Part shown: positions 14,877 to 25,772 of the stretch, piece by piece
How the letters are laid out: the number at the start of each line of letters is the position of its first letter
How positions within the stretch are numbered: the stretch's first letter is position 1
Origin: Polynucleobacter asymbioticus QLW-P1DMWA-1
GTDB lineage: Bacteria; Pseudomonadota; Gammaproteobacteria; Burkholderiales; Burkholderiaceae
Length of the DNA stretch: 64,000 nucleotides
Direction: 5' to 3'
Assembly: GCF_000016345.1 (NCBI RefSeq)
Contig: NC_009379.1
Coordinates: forward strand, 1,860,001 to 1,924,000
Position numbers and translations under genes: made by a program
Notes under the pieces: generated by a model
Databases searched by the model: none
What the model was told of the DNA's origin: nothing
What the model saw: the letters and a program-made list of their open reading frames with translations, nothing else

Positions 14877-15992
14877 TTAGGTAGAAATAATTCCCCCACC
14901 CAAACAAATATCACCGTCATATAAAACGGCAGATTGTCCAGGGGTAACCGCCCACTGCGCTTCTGGAAAACTTAAGCTGAAATTATTTGTATCGATATCT
15001 GCTATGTAAGTGCATGCAGAATCTGTTTGACGATAGCGCGTCTTAGCGGAATAGCTTCCAGGCTCTGGTGCTGCACCAGATACCCAGCTTGCATCCACAG
15101 CTGAAAGCTTGTTGGCCAATAACCACGGGTGCTCGTGGCCCTGTGCTACATACAATGTGTTGTTAGCCATATCTTTGCGCGCCACATACCAAGCGTCGCC
15201 ATTACCATCTTGGCTACCACCTAAACCAATGCCTTTACGTTGGCCTAAGGTAAAGAAAGCTAAACCCATGTGCTCGCCAACCGTTTTACCCTCTGGCGTT
15301 TTGATGGGGCCAGGTACTCGAGGTAAATAGCGGTTTAAGAATTCTCTAAAAGGTCGCTCACCTATAAAACAGATTCCAGTGGAGTCTTTCTTTTTTGCAT
15401 TGTGCAAGCCAATCTGCTCCGCAATTTTTCTGACCTCTGTTTTGGGAATTTCACCAAGTGGAAACATCACCTTCGACAATTGCTGCTGCGTTAAACGATG
15501 TAAAAAGTAACTTTGATCTTTGCTCGCATCCACCGCTTTTAATAACTGCACCCTGCCACCCTCATGACGAACGCGTGCATAGTGACCTGTAGCTATCGCA
15601 TCAGCACCTAAACTCATGGCGTGATCCAAGAAGGCTTTGAATTTAATCTCAGCGTTACATAAAACATCGGGGTTAGGTGTACGACCAGCAGCGTATTCAC
15701 ACAAGAAATCGGCAAATACGCGTTCACGATACTCAGCAGCAAAATTAACCGCCTCAACATCAATTCCGATCATATCGGCCACAGAAACGACATCGAGCCA
15801 GTCCTGACGGGCTGAACAGTACTCATCGTTGTCGTCATCCTCCCAATTTTTCATAAAAAGGCCAATAACCTCAAAACCCTGTTCCTTGAGCATCCAAGCA
15901 GCAACAGACGAATCTACCCCTCCAGACATGCCAATAACGACTTTCTTGGTCTGGGAGGATGGTATTGAGGAAGAATTGAGCGAGATCATCAA
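14877..15992 (-). CDS. mnmA: tRNA-specific 2-thiouridylase MnmA
   Basis: MnmA inserts sulfur at C2 of U34 in tRNA-Lys, -Glu and -Gln. The PP-loop is [15 protein letters not shown] at about residues 21-35. The two catalytic cysteines are seen in [12 protein letters not shown] (near residue 112) and [12 protein letters not shown] (near residue 211). The 371-aa length is normal. About 15 N-terminal residues precede the first strand, so a downstream start is possible, but no better ATG exists before MSGGVDSS. Confidence 0.96.
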   Translation of the reverse strand: MMISLNSSSIPSSQTKKVVIGMSGGVDSSVAAWMLKEQGFEVIGLFMKNWEDDDNDEYCSARQDWLDVVSVADMIGIDVEAVNFAAEYRERVFADFLCEYAAGRTPNPDVLCNAEIKFKAFLDHAMSLGADAIATGHYARVRHEGGRVQLLKAVDASKDQSYFLHRLTQQQLSKVMFPLGEIPKTEVRKIAEQIGLHNAKKKDSTGICFIGERPFREFLNRYLPRVPGPIKTPEGKTVGEHMGLAFFTLGQRKGIGLGGSQDGNGDAWYVARKDMANNTLYVAQGHEHPWLLANKLSAVDASWVSGAAPEPGSYSAKTRYRQTDSACTYIADIDTNNFSLSFPEAQWAVTPGQSAVLYDGDICLGGGIIST

Positions 15993-16097
15993 AAAATGCG
16001 AAAATTCAATATAAGCTTACAGACCATATTGTAGAAGTCTTAGCCTGATTTCACAGATTTTTAGGCAAATACCAAGCAAGCGGTCTTAGGAGTAAGT

Positions 16098-16121
16098 AAA
16101 TAGGCGCGATTAGGCCTATTT
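16098..16121. promoter_or_regulatory. Inverted repeat upstream of pntAA (possible operator)
   Basis: An 8-bp perfect inverted repeat, AAATAGGC / GCCTATTT with an 8-nt spacer, lies 46 bp upstream of the pntAA start. It has no T-run and is not a good terminator. Its position fits an operator, but no regulator is recognised. Confidence 0.35.
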
Positions 16122-16166
16122 AACTAAAATAGATTTTTTGAAAAATTTTGCTTTTGGAGACATGCC

Positions 16167-17297
16167 ATGCGCATAGGAGTGCCGCTGGAAACAAGGCCCG
16201 GGGAAACTCGAGTAGCCGCCACACCAGAAACCGTTAAAAAATTAATTGGTCAAGGTCATACTGTTGTGATTCAAAAAGATGCTGGAGTAAAAGCTAGTCA
16301 ACCTGACTCTGCGTATGAGGCTGTAGGGGCAACTATTGGTAGCGCTGCAGATGCATTCGGTGCCGAGATTGTTCTTAAAGTACGCGCACCTGAAACAGTA
16401 GAACTAAAACAAATTAAATCCGGTGCGGTGCTGCTTGGCATGCTCGATCCATTTGATAGCGACATGATTGCAGCCATGGCTGCACAAGGTGTTACAGCCT
16501 TCTCTCTAGAAGCTGCGCCTCGCACAACTCGCGCACAAAGCATGGATGTTTTGTCTTCTCAGGCAAATATTGCGGGATACAAAGCAGTGTTAGTTGCAGC
16601 AAACGAATATCAACGCTTCATGCCAATGCTGATGACAGCTGCTGGTACCGTTAAAGCGGCTCGCATACTCATCTTGGGCGCTGGTGTAGCTGGCTTACAA
16701 GCCATTGCTACTGCAAAACGTCTTGGTGCTGTAATTGAAGCGTCCGATGTTCGCCCCGCTGCAAAAGAACAAATTGAATCCTTGGGTGCCAAGTTTGTTG
16801 ATGTCCCATATGAGACTGATGAAGAGCGTGAGATCGCTCAAGGTGTTGGCGGATATGCTCGTCCTATGCCTGAAGCTTGGATGAAGCGCCAAGCCGCCTT
16901 GGTTGCAGAGCGTGCCCAACAAGCTGACATCGTAATCACTACAGCATTGATTCCGGGACGTAAACCACCAGTTCTATTGCATAGCGATACTGTCGCTAAT
17001 ATGAAGCCAGGATCGATCGTGATCGACTTAGCTGCAGGTAAGGGTGATAACGGTTCGGGTAACTGCCCTTTAACTCAGGCGGATAAAGTGATTGATGTAA
17101 ACGGTGTGAAGATTGTGGGCTATACCAATTTAGCCAGTATGGTTGCGGCAGATGCTTCTGCACTCTACTCACGTAACTTACTCGACTTTATGAAACTCAT
17201 TGTGGATAAAGACGCAAATTTGGTTATCCCAAGTGATGATGACATCGTTACCGCCTGCTTAATGTGTCGTGATGGCCAAGCCATCCGCAAAAACTAA
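16167..17297 (+). CDS. pntAA: NAD(P) transhydrogenase alpha subunit part 1
   Basis: The NAD(H)-binding dI component of proton-translocating transhydrogenase, which makes NADPH from NADH using the proton gradient. The 376-aa protein starts MRIGVPLETRPGETRVAATPE, contains the RQD-loop region AQSMDVLSSQANIAGYKAV, and has the Rossmann motif LILGAGVAGLQAIATAKRLGA. Here the alpha subunit is split in two, as in Rhodospirillum, rather than fused as in E. coli. A GGAGA ribosome site precedes the ATG. It heads a three-gene operon. Confidence 0.96.
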   Translation: MRIGVPLETRPGETRVAATPETVKKLIGQGHTVVIQKDAGVKASQPDSAYEAVGATIGSAADAFGAEIVLKVRAPETVELKQIKSGAVLLGMLDPFDSDMIAAMAAQGVTAFSLEAAPRTTRAQSMDVLSSQANIAGYKAVLVAANEYQRFMPMLMTAAGTVKAARILILGAGVAGLQAIATAKRLGAVIEASDVRPAAKEQIESLGAKFVDVPYETDEEREIAQGVGGYARPMPEAWMKRQAALVAERAQQADIVITTALIPGRKPPVLLHSDTVANMKPGSIVIDLAAGKGDNGSGNCPLTQADKVIDVNGVKIVGYTNLASMVAADASALYSRNLLDFMKLIVDKDANLVIPSDDDIVTACLMCRDGQAIRKN

Positions 17298-17321
17298 TAG
17301 TAAAAATACTAAGGAAACAAT

Positions 17322-17660
17322 ATGGATCTCGCTGCCTTTCAAAGCATCCTCACCGTTCAAAACATTACCGTGTTTGTATTGGCCATTTTCGTTGGCTACC
17401 ATGTAGTTTGGAACGTCACTCCGGCTTTACATACACCTTTAATGGCGGTGACTAATGCCATCTCCGGCATCATCATCGTCGGCGCATTGCTCCAAACTGA
17501 AGTAATCGGTGGCGATGAAATCACCCTCACGAGCATTATTGGTGCGGTTGCAGTATTCCTCGCTTCAATCAATATTTTTGGTGGCTTTATGGTCACCCGT
17601 CGCATGCTTGAAATGTTCAAGAAAAAAGCTCCAAAAGCTGATGCGGCTGGAACTAAATAA
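17322..17660 (+). CDS. pntAB: NAD(P) transhydrogenase alpha subunit part 2 (membrane)
   Basis: A 112-aa membrane protein with three to four hydrophobic helices, forming the alpha-side half of the proton channel (dII). Typical segments are [34 protein letters not shown] (split here across two helices) and [14 protein letters not shown]. It lies 24 bp after pntAA and 33 bp before pntB. Confidence 0.95.
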   Translation: MDLAAFQSILTVQNITVFVLAIFVGYHVVWNVTPALHTPLMAVTNAISGIIIVGALLQTEVIGGDEITLTSIIGAVAVFLASINIFGGFMVTRRMLEMFKKKAPKADAAGTK

Positions 17661-17693
17661 ACCCAGAATAAGAACTATATAGAGACCAAAACT

Positions 17694-19061
17694 ATGTCAA
17701 ACATAACCGCTATTTCCTATCTCATTTCATCGGTGCTGTTCATCCTTGCTTTACGAGGCCTTTCTTCACCAACAACCTCACGCCAAGGAAACACCTTCGG
17801 CATGATTGGTATGTTGTTAGCAGTCATCACCACTTTCTTCATCCCTGATTTCAAACCAGTCATTTCCTTGATTGGTGTTGCGATTGTGGGCGGCGCCATC
17901 ATTGGAACTATTGCTGCTAAACGCGTACAGATGACCAAGATGCCAGAGTTAGTTGCCTTGATGCACTCCTTTGTGGGCTTGTCGGCTGTATTAATTGCGA
18001 TCGCGGCTGTATTTAATCCAGCGCATGACCATACCGGCGCTCAGAAGATTGAGTTATTCATAGGTGCGTTCATTGGTGCAATTACCTTTACTGCATCCGT
18101 CATTGCTTTCGGTAAATTATCTGGAAAGGTTAGCGGCAAACCCGTGAGCTTTACCGGTCAACATTTACTGAACTTAATCTTGGCCATTTCGATGGTCGGC
18201 GCTGGTATTGCTTACTACATGGGCGATAGCCACGCAGCCTTCTTGGCAATGTGTGCAATTGCATTGGTATTGGGTGTGACCTTAATCATTCCTATCGGTG
18301 GCGCTGATATGCCGGTGGTTGTTTCAATGCTCAACAGTTACTCTGGTTGGGCAGCGGCAGGTATTGGTTTTACCCTGAATAATCCAGTATTGATTATTGC
18401 TGGCGCTTGCGTTGGTTCGTCTGGCGCCATTCTGTCTTACATCATGTGTAAAGCCATGAACCGCTCTATTTTGGCGGTTTTGTTAGGAGGCTTTGGTGCT
18501 GAGGCTGCTGCAGGCGGTGGCGATGATGGTAGCCCAAAGAATTACAAAACAGGTTCACCAGAAGATGCGGCATTCCTCATGGAAAATGCTGATACGGTAA
18601 TTATTGTTCCTGGCTATGGTCTTGCAGTTGCGCGCGCTCAACACGCACTCAAAGAGTTAACCGAAAAGTTAACTCACCATGGCGTTACTGTGAAGTATGC
18701 AATTCATCCAGTAGCTGGTCGTATGCCTGGCCACATGAATGTACTCTTGGCTGAGGCTGAAGTTCCATACGACCAAGTGTTTGAGATGGAAGATATCAAC
18801 AGTGACTTTGGACAAGCCGATGTTGTTTTAGTGCTTGGTGCTAATGACGTTGTTAACCCAGCAGCTCGCACTCCTGGCAGCCCAATCTTTGGCATGCCAA
18901 TCTTAGAAGCCTTTAAAGCTAAGACAATTATCGTTAACAAACGCTCTATGGCTGCAGGATATGCCGGCTTGGATAATGAACTCTTCTATATGGATAAAAC
19001 CATGATGGTCTTCGGTGATGCGAAGAAGGTGGTTGAAGAGATGGTTAAGGCAGTGGAGTAA
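17694..19061 (+). CDS. pntB: NAD(P) transhydrogenase beta subunit
   Basis: The 455-aa beta subunit. The first about 260 residues form multiple membrane helices (dII), with NSYSGWAAAGIGF among the conserved loops. The C-terminal dIII domain binds NADP(H) and shows IIVPGYGLAVARAQHAL, HPVAGRMPGHMNVLLAEAEVPYD and VLGANDVVNPAARTPGSPIFGMPIL. It completes the operon and is followed by a strong terminator. Confidence 0.97.
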   Translation: MSNITAISYLISSVLFILALRGLSSPTTSRQGNTFGMIGMLLAVITTFFIPDFKPVISLIGVAIVGGAIIGTIAAKRVQMTKMPELVALMHSFVGLSAVLIAIAAVFNPAHDHTGAQKIELFIGAFIGAITFTASVIAFGKLSGKVSGKPVSFTGQHLLNLILAISMVGAGIAYYMGDSHAAFLAMCAIALVLGVTLIIPIGGADMPVVVSMLNSYSGWAAAGIGFTLNNPVLIIAGACVGSSGAILSYIMCKAMNRSILAVLLGGFGAEAAAGGGDDGSPKNYKTGSPEDAAFLMENADTVIIVPGYGLAVARAQHALKELTEKLTHHGVTVKYAIHPVAGRMPGHMNVLLAEAEVPYDQVFEMEDINSDFGQADVVLVLGANDVVNPAARTPGSPIFGMPILEAFKAKTIIVNKRSMAAGYAGLDNELFYMDKTMMVFGDAKKVVEEMVKAVE

Positions 19062-19080
19062 ACACCCCACATGCCCACTG

Positions 19081-19109
19081 AAAAAGGCTGCTATTAGCAG
19101 CCTTTTTTG
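19081..19109 (+). terminator. Rho-independent terminator of the pnt operon
   Basis: Perfect arms AAAAAGGCTGCT / AGCAGCCTTTTT around a 3-nt loop, followed by T residues, 20 bp after the pntB stop. Confidence 0.92.
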
Positions 19110-19206
19110 TTTTTCATATAGTTTGCATTATAAAAAGGTGGCCAACTATTCATTGCATTAAGCCTGTAAAATCTTCTTACACAATACACTCTTCATTTTC
19201 TGAATT

Positions 19207-20046
19207 ATGGTAAAAATCTCTGCGGTCATTATTGACACTTATCCTGATAAAAAGATGTCGAATACCGCAATTAAGATGGTTCAAAGATTAGGTAATTTAG
19301 AAACCATTCATGTTTTTTCAGATGAAAAGCCTGACACGCTTGAAAAGATTAATTTCATCAAAATTGATCCCTTCTCTACAGCCAATGAATATGGTCATAT
19401 TCTATTTACACAAGTACCCTCATTAATTAAAACAAGTCATTTTCTAGTTTTTCAATGGGATGGTTTTCCATTGAACCCAATGTCATGGTCAGATGAGTTT
19501 CTAAAATATGACTATATTGGCGCGCCGAAGGGTTCCTGGGTTGGCAATGGTGGCTTTAGCCTACGATCTGCACGATTGGCCCATAAGATTAATGAATTAG
19601 GCATCAAGATCAATCTTGAGAATCCATATGATCAACTCGAAGATCAATATATTTGCACTCATTACCGGCCGCTACTTGAACAGAATGGCATTCAGTTTGC
19701 TCCTTATGCGCTCGCCAATGATTTTGCATACGACGCTGGAAGTCATGGGCAATTTAAATCTAATGTATTTGGATTCCATTACCCAGCTACATTTCCCATT
19801 TTCCTACAAGAGTCCCAATTAATTGAATTGATCGGGTCAATCCTGGCTAGAATGAGCTCCCCTCCAGCATTGAGAGACTTAATTCATAGCATTAGAAATC
19901 AAGGGATGGAGTATTTATTAAGAGAAATTTATACAACGCATATTCAACATCCGAATATGGTCAAACTCAATCTCGTAGCAGAAGCTCACGATCCCTTTGG
20001 ATCACTAATTCAGCTTAGAGAAAAATATTCCCAAAAAAAAATTTAG
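19207..20046 (+). CDS. DUF5672 domain protein, probable glycan-related transferase
   Basis: A 279-aa cytoplasmic protein without signal peptide or membrane helix. The central region has FQWDGFPLNPMSWSDEFLKYDYIGAP followed by VGNGGFSLRSARL (here split), the pattern I associate with DUF5672, a family found in polysaccharide loci and predicted to be glycosyltransferase-like. The acidic D in FQWDGF may act as a metal or sugar-nucleotide ligand. A paralogue lies at 21840-22643 and two other transferases lie between them. Function is inferred from family and context; the acceptor is unknown. Confidence 0.72.
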   Translation: MVKISAVIIDTYPDKKMSNTAIKMVQRLGNLETIHVFSDEKPDTLEKINFIKIDPFSTANEYGHILFTQVPSLIKTSHFLVFQWDGFPLNPMSWSDEFLKYDYIGAPKGSWVGNGGFSLRSARLAHKINELGIKINLENPYDQLEDQYICTHYRPLLEQNGIQFAPYALANDFAYDAGSHGQFKSNVFGFHYPATFPIFLQESQLIELIGSILARMSSPPALRDLIHSIRNQGMEYLLREIYTTHIQHPNMVKLNLVAEAHDPFGSLIQLREKYSQKKI

Positions 20047-20063
20047 CCATTTTTCATTAGGAT

Positions 20064-20903
20064 TTAATAAGGGAATTTTGAATAACTAAGGCCAAGCGCA
20101 TTGACTTCATCAATACACTCGCTTGAGGAATACAACTTTCCATCCTTGCCCATATACAAAAATCCTTTAGTAATACTCTCGCCGGGCGCCCACCACCCAT
20201 TGCTTTGGTTATGCCTCATCCAAAACTTAGGGGCAATCACCGTTTTGCAAAATTTATTTAACCAAGCCCCCCACCAAGAAAAGGTAGAGTTAGCAATGAT
20301 TAAGTATTTCGCATGGGTAATTACTAGAAAGTCTTCAGCAACGCTAAAGTGATATGCGGGGAAATCGGGGAATAATTTTTCCGCGGCATCAACATCATCA
20401 GTAATAACGATAAATTTTAAATTGTCATGGAGCTTTTTCATTTGCTCAACTGAATTATTCCAGTAATCAGAGCTTAAATAGACATCCGGAATATCTTTGT
20501 AGTCCCCGCCCCTAAAGTTAATGATACATACCTCATCTGTAAGATTTAACTTGTCAATTAGCTCAAGATTAGGATTTTTTAGCTCAAACCATTCTTGGAT
20601 ATTTTTTTTATTTTCAAGAATATATCTTTCTGACTGAAAGAATCCAACTAGTTTTGTGAAATCTTGTAAGTGAATAATATTGGGGTTGTAAAACTGCGCC
20701 ATAAAACTATTATGCATATAGCTATCTGTATATTGCATCTTTGTTTGATCAACCTCAACACCAAGGGAGCAGTCAAATAATTCTGCGCCCAAAAAAGATC
20801 TAGGGACATGGAACTCGTAGCCATTTCTCTCTGCCAACGTACGGCATACGGCATATTGCCACATATGATTTCCAAGGCGGCCTATCATTTCTACGCTAAT
20901 CAT
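20064..20903 (-). CDS. Alpha-1,2-fucosyltransferase-like glycosyltransferase (GT11-like)
   Basis: A 279-aa protein starting MISVEMIGRLGNHMWQYAVCRTLA, the GRLGNxMFQYA-like start of GT11 fucosyltransferases. The central donor-binding motif HxRxGDY appears as NFRGGDYKDIPDVYL with the His replaced by Asn. The C-terminal signature is seen in ANSTFSWWGAWLNKF. GT11 enzymes transfer fucose from GDP-fucose to galactose-type acceptors. The altered motif and the absence of GDP-fucose synthesis genes in the window make the donor uncertain. It is encoded opposite to its two flanking glycan genes. Confidence 0.75.
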   Translation of the reverse strand: MISVEMIGRLGNHMWQYAVCRTLAERNGYEFHVPRSFLGAELFDCSLGVEVDQTKMQYTDSYMHNSFMAQFYNPNIIHLQDFTKLVGFFQSERYILENKKNIQEWFELKNPNLELIDKLNLTDEVCIINFRGGDYKDIPDVYLSSDYWNNSVEQMKKLHDNLKFIVITDDVDAAEKLFPDFPAYHFSVAEDFLVITHAKYLIIANSTFSWWGAWLNKFCKTVIAPKFWMRHNQSNGWWAPGESITKGFLYMGKDGKLYSSSECIDEVNALGLSYSKFPY

Positions 20904-20992
20904 TACAAAGCATTCCTAACTCAACTTATAATCCCTGATAGCTTATCATTTACTTTCAAAGCACCGTGATTTATGAAACCCATTAAACTCAT

Positions 20993-21826
20993 ATGAAAAT
21001 AATAGACGCATTTATATTTTTCAATGAAATTGATACGTTAAAGATTCGACTGGGTCTTCTTTATGAGAAAGTAGACCAGTTTGTAATATGCGAATCTAAC
21101 ATTACTCATAGTGGGCAAACAAAGAAATACAATTTTCTAGACCGTCAAAGTGAATTTTTGCCATGGTTAGATAAAATTACGTTTCTTCAGTATGAGCCAG
21201 ATGTAAGTCACCTTGATTTCACCAAAAAAGATGAGGCCTACAACCCATCTTCCGCTTCTTGGCAAATCGAGACGGGGCAAAGAAACTATCTTGGCAGCTA
21301 TATAAGAAATCTCAATTCTGAAGACATGGTTATGGTCTGCGACGTTGATGAAATATGGAATCCTACCTTTGCAGACTTTATTAGATCTGGGCAATATGAG
21401 CTAGATGCCGCTAGAATGGAAATGCAATTTCATCACTATTATTTAAATTGCGTAGGTATTAGTCAAAGCAACTCCAAATGGATTCATGCATTTTGTGCAA
21501 AAGCGTCTTATTTAAAAACAAAGCAAAATATCTCCCAAATTAGAGTCGGTGAGCAGCTTCCAATTGTTGCTGGTGTTGGCTGGCATTTCTCCTACTTAGG
21601 AGGCGCCCAAAAAATATCTGAAAAGATTCATGCTTTTGCACATCAAGAAACCAACACAGCAGAAATTAACAACTTAAAGCATCTAGAAAACTGCATCAAC
21701 CTTGGAATAGACCACCTCGGCAGACCAGATCATGAGTGGGCCTTTCACCCGCTTGGCTACTACCCTCCTGATATCAAGGCTGAAATGGAAAAATTTCCGC
21801 ATTTAATCAAAAAAAGTTTGGTTTAA
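20993..21826 (+). CDS. Glycosyltransferase family 17-like protein
   Basis: A 277-aa protein matching the GT17 pattern (beta-1,4-N-acetylglucosaminyltransferase family). It starts MKIIDAFIFFNEIDTLKIRL, then has VDQFVICESNITHSG, WQIETGQRNYL and the DxD-like MVCDVDEIWNP near residue 118. The end, GWHFSYLGG and EWAFHPLGYYPP, is also typical. The sugar and acceptor here are unknown. It ends 13 bp before the second DUF5672 gene, so the two are probably co-transcribed. Confidence 0.8.
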   Translation: MKIIDAFIFFNEIDTLKIRLGLLYEKVDQFVICESNITHSGQTKKYNFLDRQSEFLPWLDKITFLQYEPDVSHLDFTKKDEAYNPSSASWQIETGQRNYLGSYIRNLNSEDMVMVCDVDEIWNPTFADFIRSGQYELDAARMEMQFHHYYLNCVGISQSNSKWIHAFCAKASYLKTKQNISQIRVGEQLPIVAGVGWHFSYLGGAQKISEKIHAFAHQETNTAEINNLKHLENCINLGIDHLGRPDHEWAFHPLGYYPPDIKAEMEKFPHLIKKSLV

Positions 21827-21839
21827 TTTATTTCATTTC

Positions 21840-22643
21840 ATGCCTGACTACACATCAATCACAGTTACGTCTATTTTTGGTCACAATGATGGGGCATCTG
21901 CCATCCCAGCCATCTTAAGATCAATGAAAGAGCTTCCAGGTAGCAAGGGCCTCCTTCTGTCTACCCAGAAACCACAAAATCTTCCACCTCAAATAGATTG
22001 GACTGAAATACTGCCCTTAGACTATCGCCAATACAGTCTGTTTGTGATGTTCTCGTTACACAATTTTATTCAAACTGAATTTTGCTTAATTGTTCAGGAC
22101 GACGGCTGGGTTATCAATGGAAAAAGTTGGAAAAAGGAGTATTTTGATTATGACTATATAGGTGGGCCATGCCATGCAGCATTTGTTGGCAGCGAGCTCG
22201 TTCCAGCCTATCAATGGGTTGGTACCTCCAATCCAACTCCACTAGTGATTCAGAATGGTGGCTTAAGTTTACGTAGCAAGAAATTCTTAAAAGCGCCCAG
22301 CTGTCATGGCGCACTCTACTATTTTTCTGAAGAACAGATCCTACAGAATGAAGATGTACAACTTACTGGTATTTACAGACCTCAATTAGAAGAACTGGGA
22401 ATCAAATTTGCCCCAAATAACCTAGCAAAACAATTCTCTGTTGAGTATTTGGGACCAATATTCCATGACGATATTGATTTACTTAGCCTCTTAGCGGTGC
22501 ATGGACAAACCCGTAAGCTTATTGAAGAAAATACCATTCAAATCACCATCCCAAAAGATCAACTGCAAAGCATACATAGGGAGGAGGAATTGTTAAATTA
22601 CCTATCTTCAGAGCTCCACTACAACATTCGATATATAGCCTAA
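21840..22643 (+). CDS. Second DUF5672 domain protein
   Basis: A 267-aa protein sharing the core of the gene at 19207. IVQDDGWVINGKSWKKEYFDYDYIGGP (two adjacent segments) corresponds to the FQWDGF...YDYIGAP part, and IQNGGLSLRSKKFL to VGNGGFSLRSARL. Outside these segments the two differ strongly, so they are old paralogues rather than a recent duplication. The Asp pair in VQDDGW aligns with the single Asp in the first copy. It is followed closely by a terminator. Confidence 0.72.
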   Translation: MPDYTSITVTSIFGHNDGASAIPAILRSMKELPGSKGLLLSTQKPQNLPPQIDWTEILPLDYRQYSLFVMFSLHNFIQTEFCLIVQDDGWVINGKSWKKEYFDYDYIGGPCHAAFVGSELVPAYQWVGTSNPTPLVIQNGGLSLRSKKFLKAPSCHGALYYFSEEQILQNEDVQLTGIYRPQLEELGIKFAPNNLAKQFSVEYLGPIFHDDIDLLSLLAVHGQTRKLIEENTIQITIPKDQLQSIHREEELLNYLSSELHYNIRYIA

Positions 22644-22656
22644 ACCTACCAGTAAT

Positions 22657-22692
22657 AAAAAATGCCCAGTCTTTCGAACCGGGCATTTTTTT
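22657..22692 (+). terminator. Terminator after the glycan cluster
   Basis: Outer arms AAAAAATGCCC / GGGCATTTTTTT with an imperfect inner stem and a long T run, 14 bp after the DUF5672 stop. The A run on the 5' side also allows it to act on the opposite strand behind the gene at 22707. Confidence 0.8.
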
Positions 22693-22706
22693 ATTTTATT
22701 TTTTAC

Positions 22707-23402
22707 CTATCGCCTTTGATAGCTATTGGCAAGATTATCTTGTAGAACATAAGCAATGCCGTTAGCTACTAATGACAGGTCCTTCTCTAGCAAAGTACTT
22801 CGATACACCCATCCTGTAGGTAACTTGAGTTCCTTTGCTAAATTAGGAAGATCCTTCATGGTCAAATTAGGATTAACAATTTGGGAATAGGACTGCATCA
22901 CATAAACCTGACCATCCGGAGCAACTAACTCATATATAGGGCTACCGGCTTTATAGATAAAATTTGTTGTACGGTTGATTTGATTGGGAGAGTATGATTT
23001 GCTACCCAAAATTTGCTTTAAGAGCCCTATATCAACCGTTGCTCTTAAGTTCATTTCAATACCACCAAAAGATTCTTTGACATTGTTCGCGGTGGCACCA
23101 GCCGCCTGAATCTCATCCATCATCCAATAACGTGGGCCATTTAGATCTACAAAAGAAGCATCATACTTTTTGGCAACCTCTTCCTTCGTGATGGTTTTCC
23201 ATTGATCCTCAGGACATAAATTTAGCCCCTGGGTATTGAATACTTTCACTTCTAAATTTAGCCAATGGCGTTTACCGTAAAGGATTTCGCAATAGCGTTG
23301 ATCGCGCAAATTGGATACGCTTTTTTCGAAAATAGGTTGCGAGTTTGCTAACTCTGCAATCAGGATCAACAAGCTTGGAATTAATTTATATAGTTTGGTC
23401 AT
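22707..23402 (-). CDS. Secreted protein of unknown function
   Basis: A 231-aa protein with a likely signal peptide: MTKLYK, a hydrophobic core to about residue 18, and probable cleavage near ANSQP. Distinctive conserved-looking segments are RDQRYCEILYGK, NTQGLNLCPEDQW, LNGPRYWMMDEIQ and VMQSYSQIVNPNLTMKDLPNL. Two cysteines (in YCEIL and LCPEDQW) could form a disulfide in the periplasm. I recall similar uncharacterised secreted proteins in other Proteobacteria but cannot name a family or a function. It stands alone between two terminators, downstream of groEL. Confidence 0.8.
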   Translation of the reverse strand: MTKLYKLIPSLLILIAELANSQPIFEKSVSNLRDQRYCEILYGKRHWLNLEVKVFNTQGLNLCPEDQWKTITKEEVAKKYDASFVDLNGPRYWMMDEIQAAGATANNVKESFGGIEMNLRATVDIGLLKQILGSKSYSPNQINRTTNFIYKAGSPIYELVAPDGQVYVMQSYSQIVNPNLTMKDLPNLAKELKLPTGWVYRSTLLEKDLSLVANGIAYVLQDNLANSYQRR

Positions 23403-23420
23403 TTTTCTACTTTACCAAAT

Positions 23421-23453
23421 AAAAAACGCCTGGTCTTTTGAACCAGGCGTTTT
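23421..23453 (-). terminator. Terminator of groESL
   Basis: Perfect 12-bp arms AAAACGCCTGGT / ACCAGGCGTTTT with a 7-nt loop. A six-base T run follows on the minus strand, 39 bp after the groEL stop. Confidence 0.92.
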
Positions 23454-23491
23454 AGTTTCTACAGTCAAGCGACTGAGGAAATGTACAGCTA

Positions 23492-25159
<1,668 letters not shown>

Positions 25160-25172
25160 TTAAATACCGAAA

Positions 25173-25463
25173 TTACTTCTGTACAACAGCCATGATGTCG
25201 TCTTCACGCATCACGATGAGTTCGTCGCCGTCGACCTTAACGGTTTGACCAGCATATTTGCCAAACAACACGCGATCGCCTACTTTGACGTCGAGTGGGT
25301 TCAACTTACCGGCTTCATCTCGTTTTCCAGGACCTACTGCCAATATTTCACCTTGATCAGGCTTTTCTGCAGCAGCATCAGGAATGATGATTCCAGAAGC
25401 AGTTTTTGATTCTTGATCTAAACGCTTGATGATTACGCGATCATGTAAGGGACGCAAATTCAT
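25173..25463 (-). CDS. groES: Co-chaperonin GroES
   Basis: The 96-aa lid of the GroEL chamber. It shows [18 protein letters not shown], the mobile-loop region [17 protein letters not shown], and [26 protein letters not shown] (adjacent segments). First gene of the groESL operon, preceded by a CIRCE element and a heat-shock-like promoter. Confidence 0.98.
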   Translation of the reverse strand: MNLRPLHDRVIIKRLDQESKTASGIIIPDAAAEKPDQGEILAVGPGKRDEAGKLNPLDVKVGDRVLFGKYAGQTVKVDGDELIVMREDDIMAVVQK

Positions 25464-25571
25464 CTCTTCTCCTATGTTAGTAAGTGTTAACTATTTAAAA
25501 AACTATATAAATCAATGCTTTACAATCTCAGTACAAGGAATGTAAGCGAAATTTGGTAATAAATTCCTGCT

Positions 25572-25598
25572 TTAGCACTCGCATGTAGGGAGTGCTGA
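25572..25598 (-). promoter_or_regulatory. CIRCE element (HrcA operator)
   Basis: TTAGCACTC - 9 nt - GAGTGCTGA, one base from the CIRCE consensus TTAGCACTC-N9-GAGTGCTAA. It lies 109 bp upstream of groES, immediately after the -10 box, so HrcA bound here would block transcription of groESL. Confidence 0.93.
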
Positions 25599-25628
25599 TT
25601 ATATAGGTCTGATTCCCTGGATTTCAAG
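25598..25628 (-). promoter_or_regulatory. groESL promoter (overlapping sigma-70 and sigma-32 type)
   Basis: On the minus strand TTGAAA (25622-25627) and TATAAT (25598-25603) are separated by 18 bp. With the preceding C the -35 reads CTTGAAA, the sigma-32 consensus, and CCTATATA 14 bp later is a rough sigma-32 -10. The 309-bp gap between groES and the gene at 25773 thus holds this promoter, CIRCE, and the inverted repeat at 25687. Confidence 0.7.
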
Positions 25629-25686
25629 AGCAGATCCCCATAAATTCTTTAAGGATTTAGCCCCTACCTATACTAGATAGCAGTTC

Positions 25687-25702
25687 GTAGGAGGCTTCCT
25701 AC
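25687..25702 (+). promoter_or_regulatory. Inverted repeat, possible BvgA/EvgA-type operator
   Basis: GTAGGA-GGCT-TCCTAC, a 6-bp palindrome, lies 71 bp upstream of the signalling operon. TTCCTAC resembles the half-sites I recall for the related regulators BvgA (TTTCCTA-type heptads) and EvgA (TTCYTACA). Autoregulation by the response regulator two genes downstream is an inference. Confidence 0.4.
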
Positions 25703-25772
25703 AGATAAATAAGCTTTAAGCCCTTACTACTCCATTCCGTCCTGCCTAGACTGGACAGTCACCGATTGGAGA

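Noticed and set aside
22657..23453. Two similar hairpins (22657 and 23421) flanking the secreted-protein gene, seen as a possible mobile repeat
   Set aside because: The stems differ in sequence and only short loop words match; both are ordinary terminators.
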